Shown here: positions 18,508 through 27,385 of the stretch, one piece after another | Layout of the letters: each line of letters begins with the position of its first letter | Numbering within the stretch: the first letter of the stretch is position 1 | NCBI GenBank assembly: GCA_963702925.1 | Contig: OY969771.1 | Span: 806,001 to 870,000 of the forward strand | Reading direction: 5' to 3' | From: CAIKMD01 sp963702925 | GTDB taxonomy: Bacteria > Pseudomonadota > Alphaproteobacteria > ATCC43930 > CGMCC-115725 | Length of the DNA: 64,000 nucleotides | Notes under the pieces: model-generated | Seen by the model: the letters and a program-made list of their open reading frames with translations, nothing else | Database searches by the model: none | Told to the model about the DNA's origin: nothing | Translations under genes and position numbers: made by a program

Positions 18508-19578
18508 ATGGCTGGTCCAGCCACAACACAAGTTGAAAATGCCGATGTCTTGCGGCTCAGTGTCGTTATTTGCTCGCATAACGGCAGTGCGCGCCTTGAG
18601 ACGACGCTGAAACATCTCGCGGCGCAAACCGGAATCACGGGCGATCGCTGGGAAATCGTGCTGGTCGACAACGCCAGCAGCGACGGCACGGCGGAGCAAG
18701 CGCGAAGCATCTGGAGGAGTCTCGACGGAAGCGCGGCGTTGCGCGTCGTCGCCGAACCCAAACTCGGCGTGATCCACGCCCGTATCAGCGGCATTCTTGC
18801 AGCGCGTTATGACATCGTTTCGTTCGTCGATGACGACAACTGGGTCTGCCCGACCTGGTGCGCGAAGATCCTTGGCCTCATGACCGATTTTCCAGATATT
18901 GGGGCGATTGCCTGCCGCAGCGAAGCCGCCTTCGAACCGGGCCAGTCGGTGCCCGCCTGGTTCACCTATTTCCAGCACGGCTATGCCGTCGGTCCGCAAG
19001 GCGACCGCACCGGCCCCGTCGCGACCGCATTGCCCCGTTATCACACCGCCGGCCTCTGCTTTCGTCGTCGCGCGGCTTCAGCCCTGATCGCACGCGGATT
19101 CACGCCGATCTCGACCGGGCAATTCGGCAAGCAGCTGAGCGCCGGAGAAGACGCCGAACTGTGCTATGCGCTAGCGATGACCGGCTGCCGGTTCTGGTAC
19201 GAGGACAGTCTCCGCTTCGCTCATTACATGCCGGGCGGTCGGTTGACGAGCGCGTACGCCGAACAACTCTATTACGGTCTGGGCGTCGCCTCCTCGATCG
19301 AGGATCTTTATCTCGAGCGCTGGCCCGTCGATAGACGGACCGGTCTGCGTTCCCGCTTGCGCCGCATTCAACTCCTTCGCTACCTCAACACGTCGCGGCA
19401 AATCCTGCGTCTGCGCCTGCGGCTTCTGCGCTCGGCCAAAGGAAGTGCCGCCCATTCTCAGGCACGGATCGAAGAGAAGTATTACGCCGGACGTCTCGAC
19501 GGCATTCTCCGCCATCGCATGAGCCGCGACGCGTTCGAGGCGCAGATCGCCTGTTGGGCGACGCCGGCAATTTCCTGA
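18508..19578 (+). CDS. Family 2 glycosyltransferase
   Basis: 356 residues from ATG 18508; the frame is open back to 18343, but that part lacks family character. GT-A fold: LRLSVVICSHNGSARLETTL at the start, EIVLVDNASSDGT for nucleotide-sugar binding, and FVDDDNW as the metal-binding DXD. A later SAGEDAELCYAL segment may hold the catalytic base. A C-terminal basic helix may associate with the membrane. The sugar specificity cannot be read. It converges on the sulfotransferase-VanZ gene, and its EPS neighbours suggest a role in repeat-unit assembly. Confidence 0.82.
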   Translation: MAGPATTQVENADVLRLSVVICSHNGSARLETTLKHLAAQTGITGDRWEIVLVDNASSDGTAEQARSIWRSLDGSAALRVVAEPKLGVIHARISGILAARYDIVSFVDDDNWVCPTWCAKILGLMTDFPDIGAIACRSEAAFEPGQSVPAWFTYFQHGYAVGPQGDRTGPVATALPRYHTAGLCFRRRAASALIARGFTPISTGQFGKQLSAGEDAELCYALAMTGCRFWYEDSLRFAHYMPGGRLTSAYAEQLYYGLGVASSIEDLYLERWPVDRRTGLRSRLRRIQLLRYLNTSRQILRLRLRLLRSAKGSAAHSQARIEEKYYAGRLDGILRHRMSRDAFEAQIACWATPAIS

Positions 19579-19635
19579 TCTTTTCTATCACAACCCAAAT
19601 CGGCGTCGGCCGTTTGCGCGGCCGGCCTCGCGTAC

Positions 19636-20988
19636 TCAATCGGCCCCGGCCGTCTCCCAGGCTCGCCCCGCACGCAGTCGCGATTGCGCCCAAGACAACA
19701 GAGGCATCATCACGCAGGTTGTAAGAATGACCGCGGCCGCATTGCCGACGAAGTCGATGAAACGCGCATGCCGATCCGGTATCAAGCCCTGGGCGAGTTC
19801 GAGCATACCGACAAATGTCAGCATGAGGCCGGCCGCCTTGAGCATGGCCAACTTATTCGAGCGTGGCTGAGCCGAGCGGCGCAGCAAGGCGGGCCAAAAT
19901 GATGCCTCGACGCAAAGCGCCGCGAGAGCGGAAAGAACCGCCTGATCCGCATGGCTGACAAGATTCAATTTATCGAGCACCGACAGCGGCAGCAGAAAAT
20001 GTAGCGCCAAGCCCAGCATCGCCGCGCCCGCGACGACACGCGCCATGGCGGAGCCTTGGTCACGCAACCGACTGTGCCAATTCCTCTTTGCAGCAGAGGC
20101 GGCATCGAAAAGCGGCTTCGCGGCGGCAAAGAGCGCGATGGTGATATGTTGAGAAAAACTCAAAGACAGGTTGCTTGACGGATACCCGATGCTGACGAGG
20201 AAAGGATCGTATTTCTTCAAGGTATAGAGCATCTCCGTCGTCATCTCTGCCTGGCGCCATTTGCCGAGGGACGCGGCGGAGATGCCGCCGTGCTTGGCAA
20301 CGTCGCTGGCGCCCGCCTCCCAGCGCGGATAATCATGCTCGCTCGACGCATAATCGAGCATCCGGGCTTCGAAGGGGATGTCGAGAAAATCCGTGATTCG
20401 GCGCAAGGCCGCTGCCGGATCGGCGACCAGATCCTCGTAGCGCAGGCCGATGACCTTGATATTCTCGCGATAGAGCGTCGCCCGGACGCGCTGCTCCCAA
20501 TCGGCCCAACGGCGGAACGTGTTGGCGTAGCTCAGGCGTCCAAACTCCTTGAGATCTCGAAAGAAGCTTCCCTTTTTCGCTAATTGCGACATGCAGACAT
20601 CGCGACCGTCGCGCGTGATGTGGATGTAGCGCGCATCGGGCATGAATTTCGTCAAAAAATCCAAATGCCGAATATCGTGCGGCGTCTTGAACACCAACAT
20701 GCGCTTCTGGCGCTTTTCCAAGACGGGCGTGAACAACGCCTCGAGAAACTGGCGCCCAGCGGCGAGAACATCTTCCGTCGTCACGCCCGCGACGTTTTTC
20801 ACCGCGCCGTACGGTCCGCCGATGAGATCTTCCATCAAGCCGCGCAAAGATGTGTCGGGACCGTAAGCGCCGAGCAGCCATGGCGATTCCGGCAAAGCCG
20901 CAATCTGCGAGTGGCTGTCCAATAGAACCCGAAGCAGCGTCGTACCGGATCGCGGAACTCCAATGATGAATAGCGGCGCGAAGGACAT
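19636..20988 (-). CDS. Sulfotransferase fused to a VanZ-like membrane domain
   Basis: 450 residues. The first 280 or so form a PAPS-dependent sulfotransferase: 5'-phosphosulfate loop FIIGVPRSGTTLLRVLLDSH (residues 7-26) and 3'-phosphate block YIHITRDGRDVCMSQLA. From about residue 312 four hydrophobic segments follow, with a VanZ-like pattern (LPLSVLDKLNLVSHADQAV, then LELAQGLIPDRHARFIDFVG). The fusion would tether the enzyme to the membrane, facing a lipid-linked or nascent glycan (inference). Start ATG 20988; a PHO box lies 40-60 bases upstream. It is the last gene of a minus-strand EPS group (GT61, flippase, small membrane protein). Confidence 0.8.
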   Translation of the reverse strand: MSFAPLFIIGVPRSGTTLLRVLLDSHSQIAALPESPWLLGAYGPDTSLRGLMEDLIGGPYGAVKNVAGVTTEDVLAAGRQFLEALFTPVLEKRQKRMLVFKTPHDIRHLDFLTKFMPDARYIHITRDGRDVCMSQLAKKGSFFRDLKEFGRLSYANTFRRWADWEQRVRATLYRENIKVIGLRYEDLVADPAAALRRITDFLDIPFEARMLDYASSEHDYPRWEAGASDVAKHGGISAASLGKWRQAEMTTEMLYTLKKYDPFLVSIGYPSSNLSLSFSQHITIALFAAAKPLFDAASAAKRNWHSRLRDQGSAMARVVAGAAMLGLALHFLLPLSVLDKLNLVSHADQAVLSALAALCVEASFWPALLRRSAQPRSNKLAMLKAAGLMLTFVGMLELAQGLIPDRHARFIDFVGNAAAVILTTCVMMPLLSWAQSRLRAGRAWETAGAD

Positions 20989-21027
20989 GAGTTTCCATGC
21001 GAGCCCCGCATCGCAGCGACCGAGGCG

Positions 21028-21048
21028 TTATGACGGTTTTGTGACGAC
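21028..21048 (-). promoter_or_regulatory. PHO box upstream of the sulfotransferase-VanZ gene
   Basis: On the minus strand TCGTCAC-AAAA-CCGTCAT: both half-sites match the PhoB heptamer well, with the 4-base linker and 11-base period. It ends 40 bases before the ATG. No obvious -10 follows at ten bases. Confidence 0.55.
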
Positions 21049-21145
21049 ACGCTTCCTTGCGCGCCGCCTGCATCGCGACGTTTTACTTCAGGACTGTAAC
21101 AATGCAATGACAGCGGCCGATCAAGCGCGCTCGTCGAAGGCGCGA

Positions 21146-21451
21146 TTAGGCCGCGAGCAGGAGAAAGAGGGTGATCGCCACCCAAGGCAGGACAAGCGAG
21201 AAGCGCGGCACGCCGATCAGAGGCCGCGACCGCAAACGCCGCTCGCGGCCGGCCAAAAATATCGCGTAAAAGGAACTACGGAAGATCTTGATGCTGAAGC
21301 GGTAATCGATGGCGTGCTCGCCGAAACTGCGCGCGGCAAAAGCTTTCTTTATTTCATCCAATTGATAATCGGTGAAAAGATATTCCGCGCCGGGCGACAT
21401 GCGCGAAAACATCCGCTGCAGGAACGGATCCGGGTGAGCGACCTGTTTCAT
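21146..21451 (-). CDS. Small conserved membrane protein of EPS clusters
   Basis: 101 residues. A hydrophilic first half with an RSFGEHAIDYRFSIKIF and YAIFLAGRERRLR pattern is followed by one membrane helix at the C terminus (FSLVLPWVAITLFLLLA). I recall comparable short proteins beside polysaccharide export genes in other proteobacteria, but I cannot name the family. It lies 127 bases downstream of the flippase on the same strand. Compact reading with GAGTGGGCG before the ATG supports a real gene. Confidence 0.65.
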   Translation of the reverse strand: MKQVAHPDPFLQRMFSRMSPGAEYLFTDYQLDEIKKAFAARSFGEHAIDYRFSIKIFRSSFYAIFLAGRERRLRSRPLIGVPRFSLVLPWVAITLFLLLAA

Positions 21452-21578
21452 CGCCCACTCGGTTACGCTAGAAACGTAAATATTCCGTGCATGTCATAAT
21501 TCATTACCGCCCGACGGCGCTGGTTTTGCGCGGCCAGCACGCTGTCGCGCCATCGCAAGAAGGACCGGGCGGCAAACG

Positions 21579-23036
21579 TTAGACGGAACGCTGGCTCGGA
21601 CGGAGATCGGCCAGCACCGAGGCGCCGAGCTTCAGCGCCGGCCGGCCGAAGATCGAAAGTCCGACCCCGTAGCTCGTCGCGCCGACCGCAATCGCAAGGA
21701 ATGTCAGACTTGCCGGCGACAGGAGCGCGCCGAACCAGCGGATCGTCCCTTCGACCGTCACAATCATCGGGATGGCCGCCGTGACGACGGGAACATAAGT
21801 GCGGTAAAGCCGGGCGGCGCGGATTCCGGTCATTCGAGCGATGAGAAGCACCAAGAGCGGGGCCAAGAGATAGCCGCGAATCACAAACGCGGTCGTGGCC
21901 GTGACGATCCCCCACGGCGCCATCAGCAAGAGAAGCGCAACGCTGCCGATCGCAGCGCTCGTCGTGATGCCCAGATTGATATCCGGCCGGCCGAGCCCCG
22001 TGAGAATGCCGACATAGACCAACCCGGTTGCGCCGAACACGCCCGAAAGCGCCAGAATTTGAACGATCACGATGCTTTGCGCCCAGTGTGCGCCGAACAC
22101 TAGCGGCACGGCAAAGGGCGCGATCAGCGCGACCCCGAGAAAGGCCGGCACCGATATCATCGCCGTCAGCTGGGTGGCGCATTGGATCGTCCGCTCCAGA
22201 CGATCGGGGTCTTGACGTACCTTCGCAATAACCGGCGTCGTGACGCTGGCGGCCGGCAATGCAAGAAGCTGCAACATGATCTCGACGATGCGTAAGCCGA
22301 GGCTAAAGGCGCCTAGGGAAGCGGCGCCGAACAAATAGCCGACCAGGATCCGCGGGCTCTGATTGGCGGTGAAGGCGGCGATACGCAGTAAAAACGTATA
22401 TTGTCCGAACGACCACAGTTCCTTCAGATGTTTATGTGAATATCGCCATTCGACGCGAAATCTCGCCCGCCGCCAGATCGTTGCCGTCACGACAATATTC
22501 TGCACCAATAGATTGGCGACGAGACTCCAAGGACCGAATCCGGCGATGGCCAATCCGACCCCGATGAATCCGCCGACCAAGGTGCCCCCGGTCGACGCGA
22601 CCGCAAGAGACCGAAAATCGAGATTGCGTTTGAACAACGCGGTCGGCACCGCCTGAAGCGCCATCAATACCAGCAGCGGACTAAGCGCCTTCAAGATCGG
22701 CGACAGCAGCGGCTGAGAGAAAAGCCCGGCGATCGCATCGGACAGTCCGACGAGCAACCCGACCCCGACGAGACTAGCGACCAGCAGCAGCCAAAAGATC
22801 GCCGAGATGTGGGCGGGTTCGACGATCTTGGTTTGAATCAACGCTTGACTGAAGGTCTCGCCGATCAGGGTCTGTCCGAGCAGAGCGATGGTGGCTGCGA
22901 GCGTCACGACGCCGTAATTCTCGGGCCCCAGATAGCGCGCCAGCACCGCGACAACGACAAAGGAGATACCTTGCGTTGCCGCCCGTTCGACAGTTCCCCA
23001 AAACGTGCTCAAACTTGCTTGACGGCGTGACGCCAC
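21579..23036 (-). CDS. Wzx-type lipid-linked oligosaccharide flippase
   Basis: 485 residues with about 12-14 membrane helices and no large soluble domain. The N terminus (RAATQGISFVVVAVLARYLGPENYGVVTLA) is the typical start of the polysaccharide transporter/MOP superfamily. It would flip undecaprenyl-linked repeat units to the periplasm. The GTG start is preceded by AAAGGGG. It follows the GT61 gene by 44 bases. It is the only flippase in the window, though two initiating transferases and two polymerases are present. Confidence 0.9.
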   Translation of the reverse strand: MASRRQASLSTFWGTVERAATQGISFVVVAVLARYLGPENYGVVTLAATIALLGQTLIGETFSQALIQTKIVEPAHISAIFWLLLVASLVGVGLLVGLSDAIAGLFSQPLLSPILKALSPLLVLMALQAVPTALFKRNLDFRSLAVASTGGTLVGGFIGVGLAIAGFGPWSLVANLLVQNIVVTATIWRRARFRVEWRYSHKHLKELWSFGQYTFLLRIAAFTANQSPRILVGYLFGAASLGAFSLGLRIVEIMLQLLALPAASVTTPVIAKVRQDPDRLERTIQCATQLTAMISVPAFLGVALIAPFAVPLVFGAHWAQSIVIVQILALSGVFGATGLVYVGILTGLGRPDINLGITTSAAIGSVALLLLMAPWGIVTATTAFVIRGYLLAPLLVLLIARMTGIRAARLYRTYVPVVTAAIPMIVTVEGTIRWFGALLSPASLTFLAIAVGATSYGVGLSIFGRPALKLGASVLADLRPSQRSV

Positions 23037-23080
23037 GGGATAGTGACCCCTTTAATTCAATGCTCGACGCTAACGCGAGG

Positions 23081-24070
23081 TTATCGTGCCCATCGATCGC
23101 CCACCCGTTGCTCGCCGATATATTCTTCACATTCCGCCTCGGCCAATTGCGTCCATTGACGTGACGCAATCGCATGCTCGATGGCTTCGCACACCGCGGC
23201 CGGGCTTACCGCCGCATGCTCATGCTCCTGCCAGACATGGCGGTAGTTGAGACGCATGCAGCGAGCCAGGTTCGAAAAGAATGCGACGTCTTGCGTCTCC
23301 TTGGACAGCGTTCGCGGCACGATTTCGACGACACAAGTCTCGGGTCGCGCCCAAATCAGGTTCGAAAGCGCGGCACCATGTTGCGCGACGATGACGTCGG
23401 CGGACGAAAATAACGATATTTGTTCGGCCAATGACAACCCTTCGAGCTTCGTGCTCAACAACCTACCGAATCGACGTGACATCTCTTCGATGACTTGACC
23501 GTGATTTGGAATCGATCGCCGGACCGTGCCGGCGTTCCTCGCCTCGGCTGCGTCCGAAAGATAAAATGGGTCTGAATCGCCGCGCTCGATCACCAATATC
23601 TTCAATCCGCCCGGAACAAATCGCCTCTGCAAAGCCGCGCGCGCGGCGTCGATCTCGCCGCCGAGGAGCTGCTGCAATCCCTTGTGAGCCTCGGCGAATG
23701 CGCGGAAGTCATAGACCACGGGATAGTCGTGCCCGCGCAGCTCCATGTAGCGCGTCGCCCCAGTACCAAATGCGACACCGCGTAACAACGACCCGATGCG
23801 CCAGCGCTCCTCGCCCAGCCTGCGATGTTCCGCCTTGTCGAGTATTTCGAGCTTATCTGCCTTCAACTGGCGAATAATCTTGTCCATGGGGCCGCAGCTT
23901 CTGATCAGAATTTTGCGATAACGCGGCTTCAGCCATGTCGCATTTCGGTAACAAATGAGCGGAACCAGAAAGCCGAGTAGGAAATGGTGATAATGCTCGA
24001 CCGAGCCGCCGTGATGTCGGATCGTCAGATGCAGTTGCAGGGGTTCTCGGAAAGCACGCCGCTCGACCAT
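23081..24070 (-). CDS. GT61-type (DUF563) glycosyltransferase
   Basis: 329 residues, cytoplasmic. The C-terminal block ADVIVAQHGAALSNLIWARP is the hallmark of the DUF563/GT61 family; HHGGSVEHYHHFLLGFLVP near the start and KILVIERGDSDPF in the middle also fit. Transferred sugar unknown. ATG 24070 lies behind GAGGAAAG. It is probably cotranscribed with the flippase. Confidence 0.83.
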   Translation of the reverse strand: MVERRAFREPLQLHLTIRHHGGSVEHYHHFLLGFLVPLICYRNATWLKPRYRKILIRSCGPMDKIIRQLKADKLEILDKAEHRRLGEERWRIGSLLRGVAFGTGATRYMELRGHDYPVVYDFRAFAEAHKGLQQLLGGEIDAARAALQRRFVPGGLKILVIERGDSDPFYLSDAAEARNAGTVRRSIPNHGQVIEEMSRRFGRLLSTKLEGLSLAEQISLFSSADVIVAQHGAALSNLIWARPETCVVEIVPRTLSKETQDVAFFSNLARCMRLNYRHVWQEHEHAAVSPAAVCEAIEHAIASRQWTQLAEAECEEYIGEQRVGDRWAR

Positions 24071-24276
24071 GACTTTCCTCGAAATTCAGCAGGTGGGCAG
24101 GCAGAGAATCGTGGAAGAATTCGCGACGATCGCAGCGCTTAATGCGTCATACCAAATTCGCCGTGACCTATCACACTTCAAATCATCCGGCAATCTTCGG
24201 CGGGTTTCGTTGTGCAATGGGGCACGACCGCACCGCGTGTTCTAGAAAAGAGTGCGGCGAAGATACAGGCGCAGGA

Positions 24277-24298
24277 ATGACAAAGGCGGGCTTGTCAT
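24277..24298. repeat. Inverted repeat ATGACAA-N8-TTGTCAT
   Basis: A perfect 7-base inverted repeat with an 8-base loop lies just past the DUF4197 remnant on the minus strand. It could be a weak terminator stem (no T tract follows) or an intergenic repeat. It does not have PHO-box geometry. Confidence 0.4.
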
Positions 24299-24315
24299 GC
24301 CAGAACGGCGACTGG

Positions 24316-24540
24316 CTATAGATTGGAGAACAATTTCTTCAGGTTGTCCGTCGACCGTGCGGAAGGACGCGAACGGATGATTTTCTCCTCGTCACCCATG
24401 CTCGAGAAGAAAGCCGTCACAAAACTGTCAAGAACGAATCGGTCCAAATCAAACGGCGGGAAAGGCGCATTGCTCAGCTTTTCATAGCGCGCTTTCATGC
24501 GCTCGAGCGCCGCCGGGCCGCCGGCATTGACGAGATTCGC
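24316..24540 (-). pseudogene. C-terminal part of DUF4197 protein beyond an in-frame stop
   Basis: Directly after the TAA that ends the upstream reading, the same frame stays open for 74 codons and carries the usual DUF4197 end (DLDRFVLDSFVTAFFSSMGD, then EEKIIRSRPSARSTDNLKKLF). Together the two parts give about 233 residues, the normal family length. So this is the lost end of the neighbouring gene, not a separate protein; an internal ATG exists at 24498. Confidence 0.75.
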
Positions 24541-25017
24541 TTAAATCACGGGCCCCATCGCCTCGCGCAAGCCAGGACCGACTTGGCTTTCTATGGTTTC
24601 GGTCAACGCCGTTGGCGACCCGTTCAATATCCGTCCTGGATCGCTCAGCACCACGGTTGCAAGTACTTTCCGCACATAGTCTCCGGCCGGCCGCACGCTG
24701 CTTTCCGCGGCTCGGTTAATCGCGCGCTCCAAATCGACGGGAAGCAGCGGCGCATAAGTTTTCGTCAAGGTTTCTGCGGGCTTATCCAAAGTCGCCGGCA
24801 GCGCGATATGAAACTCCGGCGTGAGATAAAAACCGCCCGCCTGGCCGAGGCGATTGGCGGAACGATCGAGCGCGACGCTCGCCATTTCGTGCAGACCGCT
24901 CTGGAGATCGAAGGGGGTCGCGACCGCGGTCGACGCGCCATCCGCAGCCTCGGCGCGGGCAGCGCCGGAAAAGCCGGTCGTCGCCACGATAAGCATAACC
25001 GCCAAAAATCTGAGCAT
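24541..25017 (-). CDS. DUF4197 protein, truncated by a premature TAA
   Basis: 158 residues from ATG 25017 (AAGG upstream). A signal peptide (MLRFLAVMLIVATTGFSGAARA) precedes the family core: LDRSANRLGQAGGFYLTPEF, HIALPATLDKP, and NRAAESSVRPAG. The reading stops at TAA 24541-24543 in the middle of the domain, while the rest of the domain continues in the same frame. Probably a nonsense mutation, a sequencing error, or a shortened but still exported protein. The function of DUF4197 is unknown; it has no obvious tie to EPS. Confidence 0.7.
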   Translation of the reverse strand: MLRFLAVMLIVATTGFSGAARAEAADGASTAVATPFDLQSGLHEMASVALDRSANRLGQAGGFYLTPEFHIALPATLDKPAETLTKTYAPLLPVDLERAINRAAESSVRPAGDYVRKVLATVVLSDPGRILNGSPTALTETIESQVGPGLREAMGPVI

Positions 25018-25251
25018 GTCTGACCTTGGATTTTTCGACCAGCAAGAGACGCGCAATTCCGTGGCCACAAATAGAGGGACGCCCCCTTCTTCGCAAGCGC
25101 GCCGGGATTTGCACGTTTTATATGCTCCCGAACGAAAATTCAGCTACCGCGATTGCTGCGCCAAACCGGCACAACCGACGCGGCGAATTCGCCTTGCTAA
25201 AGTTGCGGGAGCGGCGCAAAAACCTTCTATGGCCCTACCACATTAAGTGTC

Positions 25252-26187
25252 ATGGAGCAGAGTTCTGTGATCGGCGGCATCGCGTTCCGCGTCGAGCCGC
25301 CAGTAAATCGGCGCTATATCTTCGTTTGCGGCCTTCACCGCAGCGGCACGACCCTTATCACGCGCTGCTTGGCGGAACACCCCGACGTCAGCGGCTTTAC
25401 GGGGACCGGGGTAATCGAGGACGAAGGTCAATTCCTGCAGACCGTGCTGCCATTGGAAACCCAATTTGGCGGGGTCGGCCGGTTCGGCTTCGACCCGCGC
25501 GCGCATTTGACCGAGAAATCGGAATTAAACACCCCGGCCGCGGCCAAAAAGCTTAAATCGGAATGGCATCAATATTGGGATGCAAGCAAGCCAATATTGA
25601 TCGAGAAGACGCCCAGCAATCTGTTACGCATGCGCCTGCTGCAGCGTTTTTTTGAACAGAGCTATTTCGTGATCGTGACCCGCCATCCGATAGCGACCTC
25701 TTTGGCCACGATGAAGTGGACCGAGGGCAATTTTTTCAGCCTGATTTATCATTGGCTTCACTGTTACCGCCTCGCACGGGCCGATCTCCAGCTGATCGAG
25801 CGTCATATCTGGGTGAGTTACGAAGCGTTCGTCGCCGATCCGACAGGGCAGCTCGCGCGCCTCTCCGATTTCATCGGCCTCGCGCGGCATTCCGGCTCGG
25901 GCGTACGCATAAAAGACGAAAATCACAAATATTTCGCGCGCTGGCACGAGCAATATTTCGGCGACGGTCTGCGTGCGATCGAACAAAAGCCGCCGGATGA
26001 CGATCGCCGTCCTTTGACCCGGATCCGCGCAAGACTGGCGCGCGACCGGCGCGAACGCGAGTTGCCTCCCTACCGGCGGCGGAACAATCTGCGCAATTTT
26101 TACGACGCGCAGGACGCCGTCGCCACGTTCGAATCCGCGATCGCGGAATTCGGCTATAGTTTGACCAATCTCACGCGATTCCCATAG
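25252..26187 (+). CDS. PAPS-dependent sulfotransferase
   Basis: 311 residues. The 5'-phosphosulfate loop FVCGLHRSGTTLITRCLAEH lies near residues 24-43 and the 3'-phosphate block YFVIVTRHPIATSLATMKW near 139-157, the order seen in Sulfotransfer family proteins. No membrane segment. It would move sulfate from PAPS to a sugar or lipid acceptor; the acceptor is unknown. It sits just before the exoY-wza-barrel group on the plus strand. The 182 bases before it are shared with the divergent DUF4197 gene. Confidence 0.85.
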   Translation: MEQSSVIGGIAFRVEPPVNRRYIFVCGLHRSGTTLITRCLAEHPDVSGFTGTGVIEDEGQFLQTVLPLETQFGGVGRFGFDPRAHLTEKSELNTPAAAKKLKSEWHQYWDASKPILIEKTPSNLLRMRLLQRFFEQSYFVIVTRHPIATSLATMKWTEGNFFSLIYHWLHCYRLARADLQLIERHIWVSYEAFVADPTGQLARLSDFIGLARHSGSGVRIKDENHKYFARWHEQYFGDGLRAIEQKPPDDDRRPLTRIRARLARDRRERELPPYRRRNNLRNFYDAQDAVATFESAIAEFGYSLTNLTRFP

Positions 26188-26512
26188 GTACGGCGAGCTT
26201 CCGCGAGGAAGCGAGTCGTCCTGGCGCTAGGGCATTTCGCCGCTGGCAGACAATCGGGCGCGCCCTCCTCGGAGCCGCGCCGAGTGCCGCGTCAAATGGC
26301 CGTTTCCACCTGAAATTCATACCACGCCGAATCTCTCACGCCGATCGCGCGGCACGCATCGACGCGCAAGATATTGTCGAAACGTACAAGCAATCAGCTC
26401 AGGTCATGCAAGCTACAACGTAGTGTCATGAAATCTACACTGCTTTCGGATGAAATGCTCGCGAGGTTAACTCCTTATTAATCCTAAATTCGGCGGCCGG
26501 GGAGCCAATAGG
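26188..26512. other. Intergenic region upstream of exoY
   Basis: 325 bases separating the sulfotransferase from the ExoY-type gene. The only element I recognise is the 11-base-periodic PHO-like array ending at 26440 with a TGAAAT -10. The remainder shows nothing clear. Confidence 0.5.
26401..26456 (+). promoter_or_regulatory. PHO-box array and -10 upstream of exoY
   Basis: Four half-sites at 11-base steps: AGGTCAT, GCTACAA, GTGTCAT, TCTACAC. Numbers one and three are good PhoB matches and the other two are weak. Ten bases after the last is TGAAAT (26451-26456), 4 of 6 to TATAAT. The ATG of exoY is about 57 bases further. Confidence 0.5.
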
Positions 26513-27217
26513 ATGTCGATGTTCGAAGAAGTGCAGGCGGGGCCCACTTCGACAACGAATCACGAACGCGAGCGTCCTTCGAGCATCGCCGCGCCTAGGG
26601 CGCGCAGCGGCGACCTCGACGTGAAACGGGTGGTCGATGTCGTCGGCGGCGTACTCGCGCTGCTCTATTTCGCGCCCGTGATGATCATCGTCTATTTCAT
26701 TCTCTTCGTGACGGGCGGCCAACCCATTTTCGCGCACCGGCGAATTGGAAGAAACGGGCAATTGTTTCACTGTTATAAGTTCCGTTCGATGGTCAAGAAC
26801 GCCAATGGGGTGCTCGCCGACTATCTCAATTGGAACGCGGCGGCGCGCGAGGAATGGAACCGCACTTTCAAATTGGCCCGCGACCCGCGCGTGACCCGCT
26901 TCGGGATGTTCTTGCGACGCACGAGCCTGGACGAACTGCCGCAATTGATCAATGTGCTGAAAGGCGAGATGAGCCTGGTTGGACCACGCCCGATCGTGCC
27001 GGGTGAAATCCCGCGATACTCGAGTCGGATTGAAAGCTACTACCGCTGTCGACCCGGTATCACAGGACTTTGGCAGGTCAACGGCCGCAACCATGTCGAC
27101 TACCGCCGCCGCGTGTGCTTCGACACGCTTTATGCCCGCAGACAGTCGGTCTGGCTAGACCTCCGCATCATGTTTCGAACCGTCTGGGTCGTTCTCGTCG
27201 GTCGAGGCGCCTATTGA
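26513..27217 (+). CDS. ExoY-type undecaprenyl-phosphate sugar phosphotransferase
   Basis: 234 residues. One N-terminal membrane helix (VVGGVLALLYFAPVMIIVYF), then the bacterial sugar transferase domain: RIGRNGQLFHCYKFRSMV, DPRVTRFGMFLRRTSLDELP, MSLVGPRPIVPGE, and PGITGLWQVNGR. It transfers the first sugar-1-phosphate to undecaprenyl phosphate at the inner membrane. Length matches ExoY and lacks the long N-terminal region of WcaJ. ATG 26513 has GGAG and AGG upstream. The PHO-like array suggests phosphate-starvation control. Confidence 0.92.
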   Translation: MSMFEEVQAGPTSTTNHERERPSSIAAPRARSGDLDVKRVVDVVGGVLALLYFAPVMIIVYFILFVTGGQPIFAHRRIGRNGQLFHCYKFRSMVKNANGVLADYLNWNAAAREEWNRTFKLARDPRVTRFGMFLRRTSLDELPQLINVLKGEMSLVGPRPIVPGEIPRYSSRIESYYRCRPGITGLWQVNGRNHVDYRRRVCFDTLYARRQSVWLDLRIMFRTVWVVLVGRGAY

Positions 27218-27311
27218 GAAACGGCGGTGACGAAGCCGGCGTCTGACACCATGCCGGCTTGATCGCGAATGGGCGAAGGGTTGCGCCCGGCGTCGGCGAT
27301 ATCTCCCGAGA

Positions 27312-27347
27312 AGTCACAAATCTGTAACGGAAGCAGTCTTTTATAGG
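27312..27347 (+). promoter_or_regulatory. PHO box and -10 upstream of the Wza-like gene
   Basis: AAGTCAC-AAAT-CTGTAAC (27311-27328) matches the PhoB box 5 of 7 and 6 of 7, with the consensus-like AAAT linker. A TATAGG/TTTATA -10 lies 11-13 bases on. The ATG follows at 27386. This is the best-formed promoter of the set. Confidence 0.65.
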
Positions 27348-27385
27348 CGCCGCAATGACAACCGCGAGCGGAAAACACTTTTCCC

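Noticed and set aside
24413..24430. PHO-like CGTCAC-AAAA-CTGTCAA
   Set aside because: Lies inside DUF4197 coding sequence with no gene suitably downstream. It shows that chance matches occur and should be counted as background.
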